From the NCBI GenBank assembly GCA_905250025.1, contig CAJNOJ010000039.1, positions 1 to 64,000 on the forward strand: DNA of 64,000 nucleotides, given 5' to 3'. Origin of the DNA: Adineta ricciae (lineage: Eukaryota > Rotifera > Eurotatoria > Adinetida > Adinetidae). This document shows positions 11,118-22,551 of the stretch, one piece after another. The position numbers were made by a program, and so were the translations under genes. Under the pieces are notes generated by a model. The model was given only the letters and a program-made list of their open reading frames with translations. It had not been told where the DNA came from and ran no database searches. Position 1 is the first letter of the stretch. Every line of letters starts with the position of its first letter.

Positions 11118-12083
11118 TTGTTACTATCCATGATGGCGTATCATAAGAATAATAATAATAGCAATATGAATGCATCAGTGGACGAGCTTGATCATCGTAA
11201 TTTTTTTGCCACTTATTACCCGTTATTTCTTGTGATTATGGGCACGATTCTCAATGTTCTGACGTATATTATACTTTATCGGCCGATCTTCCGTGATTCT
11301 ATGCGGCAATCGACATTGTATTATATGCGCGCAATAGCCATTTTCGATATTTTGATGCTATATGGCTGGAATCTCGATCACTTTCTCTATCGAGCCTATG
11401 GATTCATGTTACAAACCTGGTCCATTCCAACCTGTAAGCTATGCTCATTTCTTAATTATTTTGCGTCACAAGTTTCCGCTTGGCTACGTGTATCGATTTG
11501 CTTCGAACGGTGTTTAGCGCTGAATTGGCCTCATAAACTTTCATCTTACCAATCGAAAACTGTTCTCATCGTTATTTCATGCCTTGTGATCGTATTCACA
11601 TTAATCAACTTGCATTTCATCTTATTCGCCTGTTATTTCAACGAGAATGGCACAATGAATCTCAATGCGCACTTGTATCAAATCTATCCTCTTTGGGATT
11701 ATATTAACTTAGTTATTTACAATTGTGTGCCATTTATTTTGATGGTTTCATTCAATAGTAACGTCATTTATCATCTCATGCGTTTTCGTTATGTTGGTGC
11801 AATTCAAAATGCGCGTATTCAGCATCGTTCGATATCGATCACCTTGATTATAACCACATTCCTCTTTTTAATCATGACCATTCCTGCAACGATCTGCTAT
11901 GCATTTTTCTATGCTATAGCAAGTCGTTTTGTTCTTCATTTATTCGATTATATTCTTTACACATATCATATTTTGTCATTTCCAATCTATTTAATTACAC
12001 TTCGCGAGTTTCGGCAAGAGATCTATTCGCTAATCGTTCGGACTCGATGGTATCGAACAGAGCTATTGTTTCATTATCGATGA
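11118..12083 (+). CDS. Class A G-protein-coupled receptor, intronless (paralogue 2)
   Basis: Single-exon seven-transmembrane receptor of up to 321 residues; in-frame Met6 is an alternative start before an Asn-rich N-terminus with possible glycosylation sites. It shares the TM2 block YYMRAIAIFDILMLYGWNLDH and the TM7 block YTYHILSFPIYLIT with the receptor at 7268-8200. Unlike that copy, the TM3-end motif is CFERCLAL: Asp-Arg-Tyr is replaced by Glu-Arg-Cys. A Cys in the extracellular loop before TM3 is present (SIPTCKLC). The ligand is unknown. It is convergent with the aPKC gene, 337 nt away. Confidence 0.85.
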   Translation: MLLSMMAYHKNNNNSNMNASVDELDHRNFFATYYPLFLVIMGTILNVLTYIILYRPIFRDSMRQSTLYYMRAIAIFDILMLYGWNLDHFLYRAYGFMLQTWSIPTCKLCSFLNYFASQVSAWLRVSICFERCLALNWPHKLSSYQSKTVLIVISCLVIVFTLINLHFILFACYFNENGTMNLNAHLYQIYPLWDYINLVIYNCVPFILMVSFNSNVIYHLMRFRYVGAIQNARIQHRSISITLIITTFLFLIMTIPATICYAFFYAIASRFVLHLFDYILYTYHILSFPIYLITLREFRQEIYSLIVRTRWYRTELLFHYR

Positions 12084-12420
12084 AATAAGCTTGCAAATGA
12101 TTGAAATTTGTTATTCCAAACTGATTGTCTTTCGTTGTTCTTTTTGTTGGTAGCAGTGACATGCATTAAATACAGTATAAAAAAAGAGAAAGAAACAGAG
12201 AGGAAGAAGAAAAAAACGTCTTCACACATTCCAAATGATCAAAATTTAGTTATGGAAACTTAGAGAAGCCATGAACAGAGATCTCGAATACAAACGGCGG
12301 TAAGCGAATATAAAAAGAAAGAAGGAAACAAAGAGGAAGAGAATATTGCGACTGATAAATTACGCATTTATATATAGGGAAAGATAGATAAATATGTATA
12401 CTAATGTACATACATAAGGA
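12084..12420. other. Convergent 3' spacer, GPCR 2 / aPKC
   Basis: A-rich and purine-rich sequence between two convergent genes. It probably holds both 3' UTRs. No gene is seen. Confidence 0.6.
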
Positions 12421-15039
<2,619 letters not shown>

Positions 15040-15209
15040 CACAGTTTATATGTAGAACATGACGGAATGTATAGATCTAAAAATTCTAATAAAATAAAAT
15101 AGCTAAGTTTCCTGAGAGAAGTTTGCTTTTGCTTTAAATAAAAAAGGTATCTTTAAGATCACAACAGACAATTCATTTTCGTATCTATGTCACACAAATA
15201 CACATATAA

Positions 15210-15228
<19 letters not shown>

Positions 15229-15241
<13 letters not shown>
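15229..15241. repeat. (AC)n microsatellite, with an AT run before it
   Basis: Short AT then AC dinucleotide tract between the aPKC start and the 3' end of the RAD51AP1-like gene. Simple repeat. Confidence 0.85.
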
Positions 15242-15274
15242 TTTACTATAAAACATCTAGACGGGAAAAGGAAA

Positions 15275-16354
15275 TTACTCATGAACAATACGTTGATTGA
15301 GATTTGGATGAAGTGGTTTAATCGTATGTGAGTTTCGTGATAAACCAACGCGAGATGGTTGACTAGTTGGAATAACGATTTTACTTGTTGGAAAGCCTAA
15401 TGGTGTATTGCATTTCTTCTTGACGACATCAATCGACAAGGCTAAATCGAGAAGAAAGAGTAGTGAAAAAGTTGGTTAGTTGTCAGATACTTGTCGGTTT
15501 TTGTTGAGCACGTGTTGTTGATCGAGCTGAATTGAGATCGATTGGTGTAATTGATGATGCTTCTGAAGAAAGAGGAAAATTGACTTATTTGTTCGGTATT
15601 CAATTTACCTGATGTTTTTGTTGTTTCCTTTGATTTACGAAGTGGTTTCTTTTCAGGTGTTGGTTCTTCCTCTTCTTCTTCTTCTTCACTACTAGGTTCA
15701 CTTTCAGCGACATCTTCATCTACATTAGCGTTGATTAATATCACAAGTGAAACAGACCGTATCCTACCTTCAACTTCCTCTTCTTCTCTTTTGATTCGTT
15801 TGCTTTTTGGTGAGAAATCTTCATCCTGTTCATCAGATTTTTTCTCTGTCGTTACTTTGCTATCTAAAATTTAACATTACAGAGATTCTCTTCGTGAAAT
15901 CGATTCCTTACCTAGACTTGATTCTGTTGATTGACTAGTTATACTTTGAGTATCATCGATCATAACTGGAATTTCAATTGAAACTTCGACTTCTTTCGAA
16001 AGTTTGAGAGCCAGATCGATCTCTTCTTGTTCAACTTTTGATAATCTATTCACACATGAAAATTATCATCAGTCTACTGCTTACAACTGTAACAAACTTT
16101 TCTGGTCGTTTTCGTGGTGGTACTCGAGTCGACGATTTAGTTTCATTTTTCTCTTGCTTCTCTTTTGAGCTACGAGTTTTCTTCGAAACAAAGTCTAAAG
16201 CGAGAAAACGTAAAATTTCATTGCCAAACCTTATCTTTACCATCATCGTCATCAATCTCTGTATATGACACTGACTTAGCTGAACTAAACATGACCAAGC
16301 ACACTTGAAAATATCAGACACATCAACAACCGCTTACCGTTTTGCACCAGGCAT
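15275..16354 (-). CDS. RAD51AP1: RAD51AP1-like recombination protein
   Basis: Predicted partner of RAD51 that binds DNA and stimulates D-loop formation (role known for vertebrate RAD51AP1). Eight small exons (16338-16354, 16241-16284, 16098-16194, 15912-16045, 15768-15863, 15609-15719, 15491-15562, 15275-15441) join to 738 nt, 245 residues, with all phases consistent. Three family blocks appear in the right order. The first is an N-terminal SVSYTEIDDDDDFVS, like the YSQFD...DDDFVS start of the human protein. The second is a short helix EEIDLALKLSKEVEV, like DLEVALALSVKEL. The third is the C-terminal RAD51-binding block SRVGLSRNSHTIKPLHPN, like RLGLSRLARVKPLHPN. The middle is low complexity, with a Glu run and Lys/Arg patches. 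Length is shorter than human (about 335-350). NUCKS1, the related protein, lacks the C-terminal block. Assignment is by motif only. Confidence 0.8.
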
Positions 16355-16766
16355 GTTATCTAGAAAAGAAAAAGAAACAACAGTGATTCAAAAATCTGTC
16401 ACATCAACGTCAAAATGTGATTAGTGTGTGAGTTAACTGTTACTAGGCAGATGTCATAAAAAAGAGTTATATCATTGAAAGAAAAATTTTGCAATATAAG
16501 CTTCGTATGCAAAGAACAATATTGACAGTCGACAATCACGTCACATGTGATATTTGGATACTAATAGTATAGCATATCATTAAACATTCGAAGAGGAAGT
16601 TTCGATCTAAAAAAAAACAAATATAAATAACAAACCAAGGCGTAATTCTGTGCACAAACATAAGCAAGTCTCATTCATTTTATTCAACTGTCTTTTATTA
16701 AAATAGAACGAAGAATGTATTGATAAATGTAAATGATGACTGGATGATTTCATTGTTAAATATGTA
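16355..16766. other. Intergenic spacer, VPS37 3' flank / RAD51AP1 5' flank
   Basis: 412-nt AT-rich spacer between two minus-strand genes. It holds the VPS37 3' UTR and the RAD51AP1-like promoter. No gene is seen. Confidence 0.6.
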
Positions 16767-17513
16767 TTAATTTGAGTTGAAGAAAGATGAACCTGAAGAC
16801 GTGTGTAGTAATTCACGAAATTTTTCAGCTTTGATTTTCAATTCATGTGCTCGTTTGCGATTTTCGATAAAACGACGTTCGAAATCAGTGACTTCATCTT
16901 CACTTTTTGCACCATAGAAGAAGTCCTCAGCAGTCTCCTGAAAACGAACAACAATGAATCCATTTCGCACAACTAATAATCATCGACAAAACTTTGCCAA
17001 CCTCGGTAGTACGTTCAAGCTCAGATGCCGCTGTTTGCAAAAGTACCCATGTCATTTCTGGATTGTTCTCACCGACTCGCTCTTCTATTACCATCAAGAT
17101 AAACAAATGTTCTTGATCAATTCGAAAAGAAATTCAAAACGCTTTACCGTATTGTTGCCGAACAAGATTGTATTCTTCTTTGGCTTTGTTGAGTTCGTCA
17201 TATACTTCTCGAAGTTTTTCTCTTTCGTCAGAAAGGACCGGTTCCTTATCTAGATTATCGATTGCGAGACGGTTGATATTGAGTTTCAAACTTTCTTTTA
17301 TCGTTTCTATATGTTGCATCTAAGGTAATTATTTTGCAATGATAACATTTACTTTCGCAAATACACGCCTCTTACTTCGTTTAGATTGGTAACGAACTTG
17401 TTTATCTCGTCGGGATTATGATACAATTTTTGTAAATCATCATCGCTTTTCTGACTGATGGTATTTCGTAGCTCGCTTAGAAGATTGTCATAATTTGCAT
17501 AATGACCGTTCAT
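16767..17513 (-). CDS. VPS37: VPS37, ESCRT-I subunit
   Basis: Component of ESCRT-I, which sorts ubiquitinated cargo into multivesicular bodies on endosomes. Four exons: 17376-17513, 17148-17319, one at about 17004-17091, and 16767-16938. The whole protein fits the Mod(r)/VPS37 domain: a first helix LQKLYHNPDEINKFVTNLNE, a middle long helix (LSDEREKLREVYDELNKAKE) and a final hairpin TAEDFFYGAKSEDEVTDFE followed by an Arg/Lys-rich helix. There is no UEV domain, so it resembles the short VPS37B/C/D forms rather than VPS37A. An in-frame ATG seven codons upstream (17534) is possible, but MNGHYANY is preferred because the extension is hydrophobic and short. It is divergent from the LEG1 gene. Confidence 0.88.
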
Positions 17514-17534
17514 AATGTTATTTAGAAAAAACAA

Positions 17535-18330
17535 TACTTGAGAATGAATATTTCTTTTGCTTGTTGCGTTCTTTCTCTTCGTTTAAACAAATAAAATAGG
17601 TCATGATTCATTTCACTACACCCTTATTGCTATTGCTTTTTCAATCACCAATCAGATTGCAGAGAGAAAATTCTTCGTTTTTAACATTAAATAAAAAATA
17701 GATGAGCACATTTATTTCTGTCGATCAGAAAACACACTGAGTGATAGTTCTAGCGTTTTCGAATCCTTGCAATATGTTGTTCGACTTGCTCAACTCGTGA
17801 ATGAAACTGAAGTTTTTCTATATCACTCAGTAGGGGCGTTTTCTCTCTCAATCAGTAAGACCCAGTGCGGCGATACATATATCTCGTTTGTATTAACAAA
17901 TGAAATATTTGACATATACGACGTTGAGGGCTGATGTATCATACTCACTCAGATGATAACCCACGAAAATAACAGCAGCAAGTTATTTCTAACATATCTT
18001 TTGCAAGTATATACAAAGCTACTGATATTCTAATGACTTTGCACATTAATCACTATATCGTCTGTGTATGTATAATTCTAATTGAATCAAACACTGCATT
18101 CGAGTGCTTTTATTAGTTCTGTACTCAATAGACTCCATCAAATTTTGTCTCGGGATATGATTTTCGAATAACGATGCACTCGTCAAGAATGTAGCTAGGA
18201 ATGCGACATGTAAACCATGATCACGTCTTCATCTTTATCGTTCGCAGATATTCAACAGTACTAAGTTGATGCGACGTAATAAAATTGCTTTTAATATTTC
18301 TCCCTGAATCCTGTTACCTTATTAATACAT
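17535..18330. other. Divergent intergenic region, VPS37 / LEG1
   Basis: 796 nt without supported coding sequence. It should hold both promoters. AT-rich with no clear repeats. Confidence 0.6.
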
Positions 18331-19404
18331 ATGTTAGCAATCTCAACGATATTTCTTCTATTTCTTTGCACCAATACCAATGCTCATACAAATGATGACA
18401 GACCGAACTTTTACCCACCTTTGTGGCATTTAGTTCCATCATCTATAGATGAATTTCCATTGATCAACGAATCAGTAGTGCAATACCGATTAATCGATCC
18501 ATGGTTCTATCCTCATCGACTTGGCCTATTCAAGATTCTGGTCAATGTCACCACACCATATATGCCATTTTGTTCATCATCGAATGCATCGAATATACTT
18601 TTTGCGTTACCATCTCAATTCGGTTGGTTGTTCAGTTCGAATCGTTTGTTTACGAATGGAACAATGTACATGTCAACGGATAGTTGGTGGGCATCGGCAA
18701 ATTACTATCTATCCGTAGTACCATTTCTTGCTGCTGTAGATGTCGGTTTGATTGAAAAGGCAACATTTCGAATTATTCAACAGGAGAACTTCTGTTCGAA
18801 TTCTGCTCAATGTTTCCAACAAATTCCAAATGCAATGAATCAATGGCATTTGTTTTTTCGTCGTCTTCGACATCCGGAATCTTGCACTGCTAAGAAAAAA
18901 CTTACTCCACGCACTATTGATGAATGTTATTTGGAACCAATATGGTCAGCGTATAAAATGTCAATATATGATAGTTTGCCACTAGTCGAATCGAAATTAC
19001 AATATTTACCTTCTGAAGTGGAAAAGATGTTTGGTCTCGGATGGGCAAGACTACTCCATTTGATTTCGATGACAAGGAAAAACACGAATCTCTACGAAAC
19101 ACTGAAAAATCAACGAAAATTCTTACCATTTCGAATGTTAACATCATTGGATCGAGCAGCAGATTCCAATGATTTTCCCGATTCAGTCAATCATTCATTA
19201 AAAATCCTCCTCACACTTCGTTTCGATTGGTTATCCTTCATTGAATACTTTTGGCAAAAGTTGACGTGCACTTATGAAGGAAGAGTCTATGCTCAACAAA
19301 TACTGGAAGTAATGTCTGTGTCCAAATTGCTTGCTTTTCATTATTTAGTTAAAGCAAGTATAAATGCGCTGATAGAAAAATGCGAGTCTGTGCCACATGT
19401 TTGA
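18331..19404 (+). CDS. LEG1-family secreted protein (DUF781)
   Basis: Predicted secreted glycoprotein of 357 residues in one exon. It has an N-terminal signal peptide (MLAISTIFLLFLCTNTNA) and several N-x-S/T sites. Family blocks of LEG1 (liver-enriched gene 1, human C6orf58) are clear: YPPLWHLVPSSIDEF, YRLIDPWFYPHRLGLFKIL, ILFALPSQFGWLFSSNRL and STDSWWASANYYLS followed by VPFLAAVDVGLI. Cysteines pair plausibly (FCSNSAQC). In vertebrates LEG1 is secreted and linked to liver development or mucosal secretions; its biochemical activity is not settled, so none is asserted. No introns interrupt it, unlike most neighbours. An AATAAA follows the stop at 19427. It is convergent with DNAJB13. Confidence 0.88.
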   Translation: MLAISTIFLLFLCTNTNAHTNDDRPNFYPPLWHLVPSSIDEFPLINESVVQYRLIDPWFYPHRLGLFKILVNVTTPYMPFCSSSNASNILFALPSQFGWLFSSNRLFTNGTMYMSTDSWWASANYYLSVVPFLAAVDVGLIEKATFRIIQQENFCSNSAQCFQQIPNAMNQWHLFFRRLRHPESCTAKKKLTPRTIDECYLEPIWSAYKMSIYDSLPLVESKLQYLPSEVEKMFGLGWARLLHLISMTRKNTNLYETLKNQRKFLPFRMLTSLDRAADSNDFPDSVNHSLKILLTLRFDWLSFIEYFWQKLTCTYEGRVYAQQILEVMSVSKLLAFHYLVKASINALIEKCESVPHV

Positions 19405-19426
19405 AAAATTCATATTTCTTTTTAAT

Positions 19427-19432
19427 AATAAA
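19427..19432 (+). promoter_or_regulatory. Polyadenylation signal AATAAA (LEG1)
   Basis: Hexamer 23 nt after the LEG1-like stop, in the 225-nt spacer shared with the convergent DNAJB13 gene. Confidence 0.55.
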
Positions 19433-19629
19433 AGACAAGATCATGTCTGATGTGCAATCACGAATGTGCTCTGACGATTTGGTGAATAATGAACATTGAT
19501 TTATTGCTTATATATATATGCAAAAACGAACTAGATTGAGTCATTGCAGCAATAGAAATGATTAGAAAATAAAGCAAAAACAAAATAGACTGATTTTGAT
19601 CTGGACAAAAGTTAGTTGGTCGATCGAGT

Positions 19630-20969
19630 TTAGTCTGCATAGGTCGCATTTTTTCTTCGATGTTGATTCTGTTTCTTGCTATCCTGTTGATGTATCAATG
19701 CTTCTCGGATGTACAGTTTCTGATCAGAGTTCAGTCCATGTGGATATTCAACATCGAATTCAATGATTAAATCTCCGTATTTATCCGCATCAGACATCAA
19801 TGGCATACCTTGACCTGGAATGCGTTTCTTATAACCAGGCCTAAATATACACCAGAAAATTCCTTTGTTTAAGGTGAGAAGGTTTTGTTGAGTTTTACCG
19901 GACAATTTCATTAATAGGAATGTCTAATAATCTTCCATCAAGATGTTCAATATGTAATGTGATACCGGTTAATGCGTGTCCTAAATTAATCTTAGCTGTG
20001 TGAATAAGATCGGCGTTCTCCCGACGAAAGTTTGGATGTGGTTTGTCTTTAACTATGAAAACCAGATCGGATGGTATATTGTTTGGACCTTGATCACCTT
20101 CACCTTCGAAAGTAACTTGTGTACCTGGCAACCAGCCACGTTTGACAGTAATTGAAAGAATCTTTTCTCGAATACTGGATGATATACCGTCATCATTCAT
20201 AATCTGAAGAGAGTATCGAAAGAAAAATGTCTATGACTGATTTCTCACATGATTTACTCGTCGACTTATTTTGATTTTCTTGATTGCACCATGATAGCAA
20301 TCTTCAAGAGACAGTAGGAGATCACGTACGATTGGAGGATCTTTTCTCCGTCGGCCGCGACCATCGACACAGCCAAAACCTAAACTTCGATCTTGTGCAG
20401 CACTTGTATAAAAATCTAAATAGGAAAATGCAATTGTTCTAATCTGTCATTTGAAAATTCAAACTAACCTGCAAATGGATTATCACCACCGAAAAAATCT
20501 CGAAATACTTTGTCAGCATCGCCATGAAATACATATTCATCCGTCCATTCATTTTCCATTCCTGAAAAAAAGTAATCTTGTCTCGTATTTCAATCTTTGT
20601 CGTTAGTCAAATCAAATCCAACCTGTTGGTACTCCACATCGCAAACCTTCATCACCAAACTGATCGTATATTGCTCGTCTTCTATCTGAATTTCAATTCA
20701 AACAACTCTCTATTCAAATCAAACAACAACAAAGATAACTTACTGTCACTTAATATATCATATGCTTCAGCAAGCTCGTGGAATTTCGTAGTTGAATTCG
20801 GATCATTGGAATTTTTTAGCGGATGAAATTTTAATGCTAATCGACGATAACTAAACAAGACAAGTGCGAATGGATACGACCGATCTATTCTTCATACTTA
20901 CGCGGCTTTGATATCCTTATCCGTTGCACTTCGAGTTAGTTGAAGAATTTGATACGGATCTTTCGACAT
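19630..20969 (-). CDS. DNAJB13: DNAJB13, radial-spoke J-domain protein
   Basis: Class B Hsp40-like protein of ciliary and sperm axonemes (radial spoke component in animals). It is assembled from at least six exons between the ATG at 20969 and the stop at 19630. The J domain starts [20 protein letters not shown] and has His32-Pro33-Leu34 where active J proteins have HPD, exactly as in vertebrate DNAJB13. [18 protein letters not shown] block follows instead of a long Gly/Phe region. The C-terminal substrate-binding domains then give [70 protein letters not shown] and [12 protein letters not shown]. No zinc-finger domain, as expected for class B. The HPL change means it should not stimulate Hsp70 ATPase in the normal way. 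Confidence 0.92.
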
Positions 20970-22551
20970 TTGTTTCTATCTAATTTTCCTCGGAGAAGAA
21001 TTCCTTTGGTTACTATATGCGCTCTATCTAGTTACGAGAAAAGAAAAATGTTACTTTTACCATCGGTATCTCCACTTGCATAGCAACGACTTCTTTGGTA
21101 TACAGCAAACAAGCGACATCCACATGGAACGTAGTGGTTTATTTTGTCTATAGCCATACAAATATAGAAACATGAGAATTTGAGAAATCAGCACGTATAA
21201 TAAGATTTTAATTATGAAAAAGAAATTTGATATGGCACACACAATTCTGTCTGATGATTGTATGTATTTTTAAAATTCGACCTAGAATGGTTCCGTACAG
21301 ATACCATGATCGATTTTACATACAACAGTGTGTAATAGAACAATCAGGAACTCCGAGATCTTTTTCGAACCAATTGAATATGTTACTGTAATCAAGCAAA
21401 TGTCAACTGAAAATCAAAGTTATTCTTATTTTGATTTCGGTTGATTGAGAAAGAGGAAAAATCTAATTAAAAAGATATGATCTCTGACTTTTCAGTCTTT
21501 GGCATTCATTTTTCCTTCCCCCTTCCCTTTCTTCTTCGTCTTCGCCTTTCTACGCTCTTCCTTGTTGTTTGTTTTGCTTCATATGGCCAAAAACAGATCC
21601 TGTCTGTAAATAGAAGAAGAAGAAGTTCTTATCAGAACAAAATAACCCTGTCATCTGATGTCGATTATTATTAAGTAAGTGCGATCAGGAACAAAGGCGA
21701 AGAAATTTGAGTTTTAATCAAACAAAAATTGTGCGAACTTTTTCGTCCAGTTATAAACTCATCCGAAATTCAAGTCAAGGAATGACGTATTGTTCTCAGG
21801 AAAAGAAAAAAAAGAGCGACATTGATTGCTCTATAGAAGTTCACGTTCTTGTATTGTTAAAAAACAAATTCATCATCATTTTACATCATGTATCCGATCA
21901 TTAATCATGCTAGAAGAAAAAAAAACGTCGTCATTAGCATCGCCGGAAATCATTTTCTTTTTGAGAAAGGAGAAAATTTGCTTTTTTTCGTTTTCTACTG
22001 AGCACAATCTACTGCGATGGATGACTAGTGACATCTATCAGCTTTCATTCTTATTGCTTTTCTTCGTATATTTAGTTTTCCTGAAAACAAGTGCACAAAA
22101 AAAAACATTGATTTCTTGAGTAGTGCTACGATAAAAGTAAAAGGAGCTTTTCGACCTGTTTGACATGTTATAACTATTGATCACTACAAAACAGAGACTC
22201 TTTGCATAGTTAATGGCGCTTAACAACGGCCGCTGATTCGTTCATTTTCATCGCTTTCTTTTCTTTCCCTACAACAGAACTGTCTAAATCCATTTAAAAT
22301 AATTTCATTATTTCAAACTAAATGTTTTTCTTTTTTTTTGTTTCGTTTTAGGTAAATATTATTTTTTATCCATATCTCGATTGATCTATTCAATTATCTG
22401 AACTCTTTCGTTTTCTAGTCTTCCTCTGTCTGATCTTTTCTTCTGTCTATGATTTTTCTAATTAATCGATTCTACATCAAATAAAACGTACAAAAAAAAC
22501 AAAGCCAAACATTCGAGAAGAAACGAACAATTTTATTTGAAATAAAAACCA
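20970..22551. other. Divergent intergenic region, DNAJB13 / CDC14
   Basis: 1.58 kb, AT-rich, with long T and A runs. Several short open frames occur on both strands (about 60-100 codons), but they are low-complexity and have no family features. Promoters of both flanking genes are expected here. No gene is supported. Confidence 0.6.
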
